Part shown: positions 49,567 to 61,500 of the stretch, one piece after another
Position numbering within the stretch: the stretch's first letter is position 1
How the letters are laid out: each line of letters begins with the position of its first letter
Assembly (NCBI GenBank): GCA_030770545.1
Contig: CM061091.1
Location: 8,674,501-8,738,500 of the forward strand
Length of the DNA stretch: 64,000 nucleotides
Source: Macropodus opercularis
Taxonomy: Eukaryota > Chordata > Actinopteri > Anabantiformes > Osphronemidae
Direction of reading: 5' to 3'
Program-made: the position numbers and the translations under genes
Notes under the pieces: model-generated
Database searches by the model: none
Seen by the model: the letters and a program-made list of their open reading frames with translations, nothing else
What the model was told of the DNA's origin: nothing

Positions 49567-52500
49567 ATGAGCGCAGTGATGGCCGAGGGCTGTTTTCTGT
49601 CCGCACTGCAGCCCAACTCCTCTTGCACCGCTTATGTGCTTCCGTCGGACGGTCCCTCTCCGGACCCGGCGGCTAAAGCCAGGAGGGTCCGGGAGCAGGT
49701 CAGGATGCGGCTGGCTGAGAAGAAGTCCCTGTCCCTGCCCAGACTGGACGACTCGCTGGTGGGATCAACAGGTGAGCAGCAGCAAGTTACCGTTTTATTT
49801 GTGTTTATTTATTTTTGTTTTGATGTTGACACATTACAGTAGTTTTCAATTAGACCTATTGGTTGTATAGTAATACATCACACAACTTTTTTTTATTAAG
49901 CAATTTTGTTATTTATGTACCAAACCAGTTCATGAACTTTTGTTGGTGGGGGAAATTGTTGATTGATATGATACATAAGTTGCTCAATCGCATGACAGCT
50001 TGTGGGTCTATGGTATTTTAATTTATCATTCGATAAGTGAGGTTTTCTAGTTTAAGTACTTAGCGTCAACATTGCATCAATATTATGCAATAATGGGCAG
50101 GGAGACACATAAAATCAACATCACATTAAAAGCCAGTTGTGGAAAGTGGATAAACTAAGACTTGTTTGTTTGAGTTGTGTGGATACACATCTGCTCGTCA
50201 TTCTGGCTTTATTGCAAAGGTGATTTAACGCTGACCCGTGTTGAAACTAAAACTGATTGCGTTGACTCATTAGAGTTTAAAGTTGCTTTAATTAATGTAT
50301 AGTGCACTTTGTATCTGATCACTGACAGTTCTGCCCTTTATTTTCACTCAAAACAAACAATACGATGTCCTGTTGCGATGTCCAAAGATGCCCTGCTGCC
50401 ATGTTTGTAGATTCAGCTACAGTCTAGAGATTAGGTAATTGGACCAAACCCTACTGGAAATACATATACATTTTATCACTAGATAAAAGCATAATACATA
50501 ACTTAATCTCTTCTTTCCTCCCTTCAATTCCATTCTTTAGTCTATAGTCTCATCAGGTTGGACCATAATAGTTGCTGACTCAGGTCAGACAAACTCACTG
50601 AGAAAAACCGGGCTGAATTCATAATCTTGTACAAACATACGATTTTACTTGTCTAAACAACTGTAGACTGTGTAATTTTGCTTATATTATTGCTTCTGTG
50701 TAATTTCATTATATACGCTTTCGTCAGTCGACCTTGTGTAGCGCTGGTACAGACTGGAATGTAGGGCTGGTAAACAGCATCCTGTCACACCTTACTTGAT
50801 TAAATAGGATGTTACATTTAGATGTTGATGATGATAGATGTTACATTTGTTGTTTCCATGACTCCATTAGAGTCTTGTGTAATATCCAAATAGTGAATGA
50901 TTACTTTAATTTGACTTTAGTTTGATTCATTTTCTATCCTTTGGCTCTAATTGTTCTTCCTGTGAGAAAGATCAGCACTTTTCCATCAAAGCAGATGATG
51001 ATATTGGCTGATCGGTGGCGGGGTATTCAAAGTTGTTTTACTCTATATATGTCTATAATTTTGTCCATGGTAACAGCCCCTATAACCTCACGTTTTTTAA
51101 TAAAAATCCACTCACTGTAGTTATGAACCCAGCTTAGTGACCTGCGCATTGGCCACTTTTTGAACATAGTTATCAGAACCACGCCTCTATTTGTTGTGTT
51201 CTCGCTCCATTTTCTTAATACAACTGTATTTGATCTAAATACAGATCAAGGCTTGTACTCAGAGGTAGGCGTCACGCTGGCAGAGGAGACATGAGGCTTT
51301 ATGATAAAATTGCCTCAACTCACCTCAGCTGGTTTAAAAATGAAATGTGGAATTTTATTGTTCACGTAATAAACTGTCTGGAATGATTGCAGCTACATGT
51401 CTGTTCCTTCAGTCAAGGACAGGCCAACAGATGTGACCGTGATAGGAAATGTGTTACTCTGGCAACGTGGCAGGAAACCGATCGTTGCTTTTTGGCTTTA
51501 CGAAGCACTCAGTTATGAGCTAAATAGAAACTTCCGTGCTGTGTTGGTCTTATTCGAGCTCTGATGATACTGTGGGTCAAACCTCATGAAATGCAACGGG
51601 GGAGCTGTGGCATCTCTGTGTTCAGCTGTTCGGGCATCACAGCTCAGTAGAAGTGAGACTGTCCATTCATTAAGGCTCAGATTAGTTGTTTAGCTGTTTG
51701 TGTTGCATTCCTCGTACAGGTTGATGTATGGGAACTGTGAGAACCTGCCGCCCTGTTATTTCCTTTTCACTTCCTGTTTTTTTTATCCTGTCTATGGAAA
51801 ACACACTCCATCACAGTTTCCAGTCAACATCAGGGTTTATGCTGAACATGAATATTTAACTTTTGATAAGTGTGACGCAGCGAGGCACGGTCTCTGCTGC
51901 TGTGTGTGCAGGTCTATAATAGTGAGCCAAGTCAGTCTACAACAATCAGATGATCCCACATCTGTGCCGGACGGGGAGTCTTTTCCAGGGGAAAGTACGT
52001 GAGAGGAAAGAGCAATCCCCCCTCCCCCCTTTACTACTGCTACTCATTCTTTTGTCTGATATGGCAACAGGACCTCAGTTTGACCTAAATGGGAGCCTGA
52101 ATATAGGCTTGTGGTAGATTTCTTTCATTGGTGAAATGACTAGCTGCATGAGAACACATTACTTTTCACTGGACAGAATCTCCTGTTTTTGTTTGGTAAC
52201 AATGGAGTTTCCATTATTTCCTTAGGGGATAAAAGATAGTTCCAATGTTTAAAACATGTGTGAATTCAAATTTTAGGAGACCATCTCATCTTCACAACAC
52301 ACCTTTGATTCAAGTTACTATCTGCGCAATTCATTAGTACGCCCACAAATGCTTAAAAGGTCTACAGCAAAAATGAAATGAATGGGTAATGAATGAATGA
52401 TTACAAGTTATTGTTGCTTCTACAGAGTTTCAGTGTCAGGACAGTTGGAACTGAGGGTACAGCCACTGACCCTGGGGTTAAGTAGTCGAATGAATGAAAA

Positions 52501-55500
52501 TGTGAATGTCATAAAGAAAATCTTTATGCCTCTGTTTGCTAGACTGTACAGTATGATGGTAGTTGGTCTGGTTCTAGAAAGACATGGTATGGAAGCTGAC
52601 TGTGTGTAAGTTGCTTCAATATATCATGTTTTGTGACATTGAATGTGAACAACAAGCTGTAATATTATGTTTTAGATTGAATGTTGTGCGTTTGATGCAA
52701 AACCGCTACATTAAGTAAATTTCACTGAGGTTTTTGGTGACTAGGCTTTTATTTTCAAAGTCAGTACATACTTGCTGTGACCTCAGTCTGGGGAACATTA
52801 GACACTGAATAGAACTGAGTGAGCGTGTGAGGTTTGACAGCAGTGTGGTCTGATTTGAACACAATCTTGATGCAGTCCAATCACAGTTACAATGAAAATG
52901 AAGGAAAAGGACAAGGTGACGCAGAATGATGGCAATCAGCTAAAAGAGACGCTTGTGTGGGCAAAAGAAAAAACACTGAGGTTAGTCTGTGTCACACTGT
53001 AGCTGACATTCGTCTAAACTCTCTGACTACCTTCTGTGGTGAACATTCCTTCGCAATCTACTCTTCACAGCATGTTATCAGAGTCTATTTTCTCCACCGG
53101 TAGTTGCTCTCATAGTTTTCAGTGGGTGTTAGATTTTGAAGCTTCAACATCAGCACAAATTAGATATAATTAGATATGAACTCGTTTGGCAGTTGGCTAC
53201 AGATACGCACATAGCGTCTTGCAGATTTATTGTTGCTTGACATAAAATATAATGTGTTTGTAAGCATTTCTAAGTATAATGACTCACATCTTGGAGGACT
53301 TTTTATTTTACTAACTGACTATTGGTTGTGCAACTATCTCATCAATTTGTTTCAAACTGAAAAATAAATGCATTGACATGCAAGGAAAAATACTGTATCT
53401 ATTCTGAATGTTAAGGTTAAAGGTTCAAGCCAACGTAATAGAGTCTGTTCTTCAATCAGCTCCACTACCTGTTTCATTTCTGACATGTATATATTAGAAC
53501 TGCAGCGATTAAATATTTTAGAAATCAAGTATAAAGTTTCCTTTAGATCATCCTGTCGATTAATTGTGTAATAATACATCCATACAACAATATATACATA
53601 CATGCATATATCAATAATGCATAAATCACACCTTTTATTTGTGCAACTTTACAACTAAATACATTGATGACTTCTGCCTGTAATGTCAAAAACAAGTTAT
53701 AGTTATAGTCGCACACTGTGCCATTTAAACACCCTGCCCAGTCCTGGGCTGTTTGTGGAACAGTCTGACCTTGCAACCTTTTTTATTTTGTCTATAGTGT
53801 GCTGTGTGACAAAAGCAATTAACCATAACAACCAAATATAAACATGTGGATTAAACAAAGCTTAAAGGCTTAATAAAACAAGCTTTTTTTTAACAATAGA
53901 GGCTTGAAGAGGAATCGATTCATCACTAGTTGTCATGATGAACATGACTGATCTCAAGACCCAGGTCAGAATACTGAAAGAACTGATTTGCCTTCAGTCA
54001 GATTTAGTCAGTTTAAAGATGTTTACATTTGGACACTGATTATAGTATAACTCAACATGAACAATGGAAATGGCAGGAAAACCTTGCAAAGAGAAGGCAT
54101 TTAATATAGAGTTCAGACTAGTGGGGAGGGGATGTTGGAGCGTGGTTTGTTTTATTGATATAATAGCATTGCAGCAGAATGGAGAAAGCATAGTTCTGTG
54201 AAAGGTTTGGCTGGATACCACAACCCAATAGTAGAGATCATGGTTAAAGAAAGGAGCGGCACACATAAATCACTGCAAAGAGAAAACAGCTTCATCTGGG
54301 AAGATGGGCCATAATCACAGTCATAAAATGCTCAGTGAAGCTGATTAAAAACATACACTTCACATTGCAACACTCTCATATTTTGCATTTCTCATAGTGT
54401 GTGAGACTGTGTGAGTGTTTTATCAGTAATTAGATTAGCTGCATTTCTCATACACCTGGACAACCAGAAATGCCCAGAAAATGGTTTTCTCATGGAACAA
54501 TATACCTGTTATTGCGTGTAATTATTGGTAATGTGTAACACTTATCAAATTAAAGAAATGTGGTTACTACACAGACTGCTATTAACTTAAAAATATTGAA
54601 TCCCAAGTTGTCCCCTATGTGAATGTGTGTGCTTTCGTGTGTGAATGAGTGAATGAGCAGCAGTGTGGGTTTCTGGGAAATAGCTAGCATGCATGACTGA
54701 GTGATAAAAATAGAAATAATCTAATTTTAAGCTTTGAGCGTATTTCCATAAGCTTGTAACTAAAGATTCTGACTGAAAACTCCCCATCTTCATCATCTAA
54801 GTACTGAATGATATTAGCTGTAAGTTGAAATCACGTATTTGTTCAAGTTATAAGATGTTTCATTGATGTCCTGAATAAAAAAAACAGTGATGGATCAATC
54901 TGTAGCTTATTCCTCCATGGCAAACTGGTCCAGCTCATCCAAATTTGGTGATATCAAGCATGAACATTATAGGTGTCTAGTCTTAAAGCTAGCACGAGGG
55001 TCCCACATCCTTCTCTGTCTCCTTCCATCCGGCGCTGAGCCGACATATTTCTAAGATCAAAAGCAGCATGAAAACAAGTAGAATTCAGCACATGCTACAC
55101 ATTTATGGAAACTGCAACTGTTTTACCACAGATTTATGAAGCAGCATAATAGTTTGCTGCTTTAGACTAGTCCTTAGCAGCCAGAACAGCCACACAGACC
55201 CCACCGGAGTGTGCGTGCCTCCAAAAGCTATAAGCATGTTCTTGCTTTCAGGGGCATTGCACTGTTCTAGCTTAGACGATCATCACCTCCACTAGTAGCA
55301 GAAACAGCTGTTGTTATTTCCATGTTGTAAACATGTCGACAAGCTTGTTGACTTTTTGTTTTAGTATAGAAGGCAACGTGACCATGATCATATTATCTGT
55401 GGCATTTTATTAATCACACTGTTGTAGAGAAAACATAATTGTGGACAGTTATTATAGGTGTAATGACTGTGGTTTTGTTGCCGAGGGATAAGACTTCCTA

Positions 55501-58500
55501 TAGTGTGGTGTAGTGGATGAGCTTCTGTGACCTTCGACCTGGTGATGCTTATGTTCAGGCACGCAGCTCAGCTTCCCACCCAGCCATCTCGTTCCTCCCT
55601 CCTTCCTTCCTCACGCTGCCTACGGTATATCAACCCTGAGCAGCTCAGCTTCCCTTTAAGGTGAATTGAATTCATCTGTGGTACAGTAGTTTTGACCCGT
55701 CTAAACACACCTTTAATGGAAAACGATACGTAGAGCAGAATGTACGCTGCCAAGTGCTCTTAATGAAAATGCTTTGACAAGTGTTGGTTACCTAAACACG
55801 GCTACTTCAGAACTGGGTCATGTGATATGTTTTTGGTTCACTTGATTGAGTTTGACTGATCTGATGATGGTGGGCATGGTAACTGTCAAAAAAATACATC
55901 ACACTAGACAAATCGTCTCAACCCAAATGCAGTAGGCGAGTTTAACATGCATGTGTCTGATTTCCAAACTGTTGTCCCCCCCACACTGACAAGGTCTATT
56001 CTTGTCTTAGACTACGGTCTACAGTACCTACGTGCATCTTAGCTGAACACTTCACAGCGCTTTATTTATTATAGAACAGGATATTTGCTACTGTAAATTG
56101 TAAAGAGAGTGAATCATCAAGCAAGCTGTTTGAATTCCATATGTAGAAGGTAGGTTGCACAATATGTAGAACCTATGAATGTAGCATACATAGACTGCAT
56201 ATCAGTTTAGATCACTAATGCTAATGCAGAGCTAAGTATGTGATGTGTTTAGCTATTGTACAAACATCTGGACATTGTGGTTATGGAGTTCTTTCACACA
56301 TTCTATATTTCCTCCATATGGTACAGTAAACACCTGCTTTATCCTTTTCAAGGTGCTTGCAGTTGTTGTTGTTCTGACTTTGTTCAAGTCAAGTCGCACA
56401 TTACAAGTGTAACATTATCTGCCAACACTCATGTCACACATTTGTCTCAGTTTTATGGCGTTGTTTGCAGCGACCACATCAAAGGCAGCAGTTTCCTGGA
56501 CAGCTGAAAATGTTTGGCCCCTTCCTACTGTTGGTGGCAGCCTACTGTATGTACGATATACAGTAATATAAAACATCAAACTATTAATATATTTAACAAA
56601 TGTTAGTTGGCATTAAATAAAAAAGACTGTAAAATGCAGTTCAGTAGTTAAGGTGTCTTTGAGATAATGCAGCCGCACTTTATTGTGACTTTATTGTAAT
56701 TGTTGTAACTATTTGATATTTCACAGAAAAAGAAAGTTCACATTAAAGCACTGCATTGTACTGCGTGACATTTCTTGAAGAGGCGAATACTGTAAATAGT
56801 ACAGTAAAATATGCAAAAATATATATAAAAAAAATTCACTTGGCCTATGTTTACAGACAGCAAGGTGCCATTTTTTACATTTGTTCAATGACTACATATT
56901 GATAAAACAATGACTTATGAGAAGAACACTGCATACGTGCGCATTGGATGGTTTAATGAAGTACATTTTTGAGCTTCCTTTTTGTTTGATACAGCAGGTG
57001 GTGTGACTGGAACAGCTTTGAAAAAGGATTTTAAAAAAAAAAGGACAATGGGAGCATGAATCAAGTGGACTTTAGTTACCTAAGTTGCATTATGTAACTG
57101 TCAGCTGCTGCACTGCTGCAGAACTTCTTCCCAGAAGTTCTTACACAAGTAGTGTCATGAACAATTCACATTTCAGAGATACTGGTTGGCTGGCTTCTCT
57201 GGTATGTTATGTACTGCATGTTGTTTACTGTTGGACATTAACAAATTAATTGCATATTACACCACTGCCATTTTGTTGTTTGTTTTTTCATATAAACAAT
57301 TACTGCACAATTAGGTATTGTATTCAGTTTTAGCAGGCAGCAGTTTGGTGTAAGCAGAAATTCGACTCCTAGTACTTTCAGTGTTGTCTTATTTATAGGT
57401 GCATTCTTGACTGGTTGCTATGGGTGAAGAAAAGCTGGTGAGGGGCAGTAAGTTCGGGGCTGCCTGTTTTTCTATTTTTAACAAAAAAAAAAAAGAAGCA
57501 ATAAATAAGAAAAGAAATCACCACCACACGTATCTCTGCAGTCACACAATGACAATTCCACCAACTTACCCTGTCAGTAAAACTTAGTATTAAATGATAC
57601 GAACGAAAACCACTAATAATTCATTGTTTCTTTCTTGTCTTTGTCTAGACTACAGCCTTCCTGAGGCGAGGAGCTTTACCCACACCCATGGTTTCAGTTC
57701 CAGATCCATGATACACACTCCCAGCCGCGTCATGGCTGTGAGTACGACCTGCCAGAAGTGCATTACACTATAATACACAGGGGAAACATTTAAAATAACA
57801 GAGCGATGCTGAAATGCTGTAGACCTAGCACACATTTAATGTTGCTCAACTATACACATATGGTTAGATAATTAATTCCTTACTATGTTCATTTGTTTTC
57901 ACAGTATGTTGCATAATTCACTGGTGGTATAGCTGTTAAGCTTTTATTTGCCAAAAGAATGTGCACAAAACAATAAACAATTCATTATTTTAAAAGAAAC
58001 TACAAAATTTGTTTTTAGGAATTACAGCATTCATTTCTGTTGGAACCGAAGCTTAAACCAAGTCTTAAATGTCCCGCTGGTTTTTGCAGTTCTGAGTACT
58101 GGGCAGATTTTCCGCCATACAAATGCACAGACATGAAAGCAGTGAACCTCTATTGTGTCTGAACAGTGTTTCCTCTCTGGTATCCTTGTCTCTGTGTCAG
58201 TGAAAAGGTGAAAATGTGACCAACTTCAGAACAATGTAAAGGCAACAAAAAAATGTAAACAGGATGTTGGCTGGTTGCTTTTTACCTGCTGGTGTAACAA
58301 TAGAAAAGCTGCAGTGAGCTTCCTGCTTTTTTTTTATTAACCTGAAATGAGAAATGGGAAAAATAATTGTGTAATACAGTTCTTTTTTCATCAATCTCGT
58401 TGTCTTTAAGGTGGTTTCATGTACATCGTGTTCTGGTGTTTGCAAGAAACTAAAACCTAGAACTACTAATGCTTCTTTATGCTGTACCTGTACAGCCAGT

Positions 58501-61500
58501 TGTTGTTTTACAACATTATAAACTGCGATGAAAAGTTAGTATTTCGCATCAGAATTTCTGGAAATACTGCACATTTATGTTTATCTTTGCCTGCTGCTGT
58601 GTGTCTGTTAAGTTTTCATATCTCTGCACACCATTCACACTGCAGGTGTCCACAGTTCCCCCCCAGACCTCCGGTTTCTCCTCACGCTCTGCTGTGGAAA
58701 CCAGTTCCAAGCTGGGTCGCAAAGGAACAACCATTGTACAGACCAACTTCCAAAGTTCCCAGATACACAGTAGAAGCACTCGCTCTAAGTCACTGTGCCA
58801 GGCAAACCAGGAAGTGCTTCCTGCCACTATTCTGAGTCATCCAGAGAATGCCTCCTACCGGATCATGGACCCTCCCCCCGGCACTCTACGGCGTAGCCTT
58901 AGTGGGATACTGGCCCAGGAAAGAGGCTACTGCCATGACGAGGAGCTACCGTATCATTACACCTACAAAGGCCCCTCCCATCGCACCATCAGCCGTATCA
59001 CCAACCGACAGCAGCACTACCAGCAACAAAACTCAGCCTATGGCCAGGAGGGCTGGGTGGCCACTGGCAGGGCGTCCCACATGGCAGGGGATGGCTGGGG
59101 AACACAGGGGCAGAAGCACATGTCCAGGGCCAACCAAGTCATAGGGACAGGGCAGTACCAAGCTCCCCTCCAAAGGGCTCCGTCAGTGCGCAGTGTGAGG
59201 AGCGTCGGCAAAGGAATGGATGTTTTGGATGGAGCATCGATACATAGCAACGACCCACTGGGAGAGTAAGATACGTTATTGTCTTGTCGGATTCTCAGAT
59301 AAGGCAACGAAAGTTTTTGGTTTGTAAACCACTGTATGAATTCTGTATTTCTGTATGAATTATTTTTCTGTGTGCATGTAGGATGCATGGTCTGGACATG
59401 ATCACAGCTGTCAGATATCTGTCTGAATCAGACACTTCTCTGCAAGTTCTTGGTGCCGCATACATACAACATCAATGTTACCACAGCAACGACGCCAAAA
59501 ACCAGGTAACCTTATCACATGTGAATGTGTTTGTTTATTTAAATGGAGTGTGCAGTCTTGCACGTGGGCAAAAAGGCATCACTGTATAATTATGAAACCT
59601 AGTGGGCAATGTTTTCAACGTGCGCCTAGTTCCTTGCTGGTGAAATCAGGTTTGCACATTTTTATACTTTATCTCTCAGGTTCGTGCTCTGCATGGCATT
59701 CCAGCGCTGGTTGAGCTTTTTTCCAGCGATAACCAAGAAGTGCTGCGCTATGCCACTGGAGCCACACGGAACCTCATCTACGAGAGTGCTGAGAACAAGG
59801 TGGCGCTCATAGACGCTGGTGGAGTGATGCGTCTCATCAGCATCCTAGGCGAACCTGATGAGGAGCTTCGAAAGACCATTACAGGTAACAATGGCTTTAG
59901 AGATTTGAGATATTCCTTAGGCTGTAATTCATTTACCGTACACAGTATTTGGTGGTACATGTCTTTATGTAGAAATATATGTAACGTGATTTAAAACACG
60001 TGCCGGTTGCAGGTATTCTATGGAATCTGTCCTCCAGAGACAACCTGAAGGAGAAACTGTCCAAAGAAGCTTTACCAGAGCTGACAGAGAAAATACTGAT
60101 CCCCCTGTGCAGCAGCATCCCACTGTCCCCATCTGAGAAAGAAATCTTCTACAACACCACTGGCTGCCTCAGGTTATTACACAGAATGACCTTAACCTGT
60201 AACCTTCATCCAACTTTGAATTGAGCATGGCAATGTGAATTTCATGGAGATTTGATCAACATTGACAGCACATTACTCTACAGGAACTATATATATTTAC
60301 TTGTATATTTAATCCCTTCATAAGGATGTGTAACATACAATTTCAGGTTAAATTGTAATGTTTTTTTCAAAACATTATTAAATATACAGAAGGTTTACCA
60401 CAAAAACACATTATGTTGCTTAGTGTCCATAACACTTATACTAAAAGCACATAATTGTTAAATTGTGTGTGTGCGTGTGTGTGTGTGCGCATAGGAACTT
60501 GAGCTCAGTGAACGAGCGTACGAGACAGAGGATGAGGGACATGCGAGGCCTAGTGGACTCTCTGGTGTCCTACGTTCAACAGGACGAGACAGCTGATGAC
60601 AAAGTAAGTCTTGCACTATAACAGTCTGACTGGATGATTTGTGACAGCATCTGTGAGCCCAAACCATTAAACAGAGATATAATAATAGATTAAAAAAGAC
60701 AATTTATTTATTTTTATTTAATTAATTTAATGCAGTTTATTGTAAGTCTGTGTTCTTATGAACACTGTGTAAAATGTATATACATATACATTCTTAATTC
60801 TTAAAGTTGACCAGATACATTGGATGGAGAAACAATGGACCACAATACAATCTAAATGTTTACAACACATACACGCTCTGCAGCTGAATCAGAAATGTTT
60901 TAGTTACATAACTGCAGTGATTTACAATTCATCAACAAGCTGAAAATCAAAACTGAAAAAAGATGGATGATGAAATGCTGCAATGAAACATTGGAATTTT
61001 AAACTCCGAACTTCTCGGTCTGGAGGTTTTTAATAATCCCTTTTGAGCCATGAGTCGAGCCATGATTCTCATTACCGGTAATTTGTACTTTGTGTCTGAT
61101 TGAGAGATTTGAGGACCTACCTAACTTACTTAACATGCCAAGTACTGTAGATAAATACAGTTGCAAGAAAAAGTATATGAACCCTTTGGGACTGCATGGA
61201 TTTCTGCATAAATTGGTCATAAAATGTGTCTTTATCTAAGTCACAACAATAGAAAAACACAGTGTGCTAAAGAGGAATGGTCCAAAATTCCTCCAGACCG
61301 TTGTGCAGGTCTGATCTGCAACTACAGGAAACATTTGGTTTGGTTTAATTCGAAAGGGTTCACATACTTTTTCTTGCAACTGTATTTTCTCTATTGTTTA
61401 TCATTGCTTGGTGGGGTTTGACACATTGCACCAGGCTGTGATTTGGATTAGTAGCACTGTCAGCAGGAAACAGAAAGCTGTGAAATGTCTCTCAGACTTG

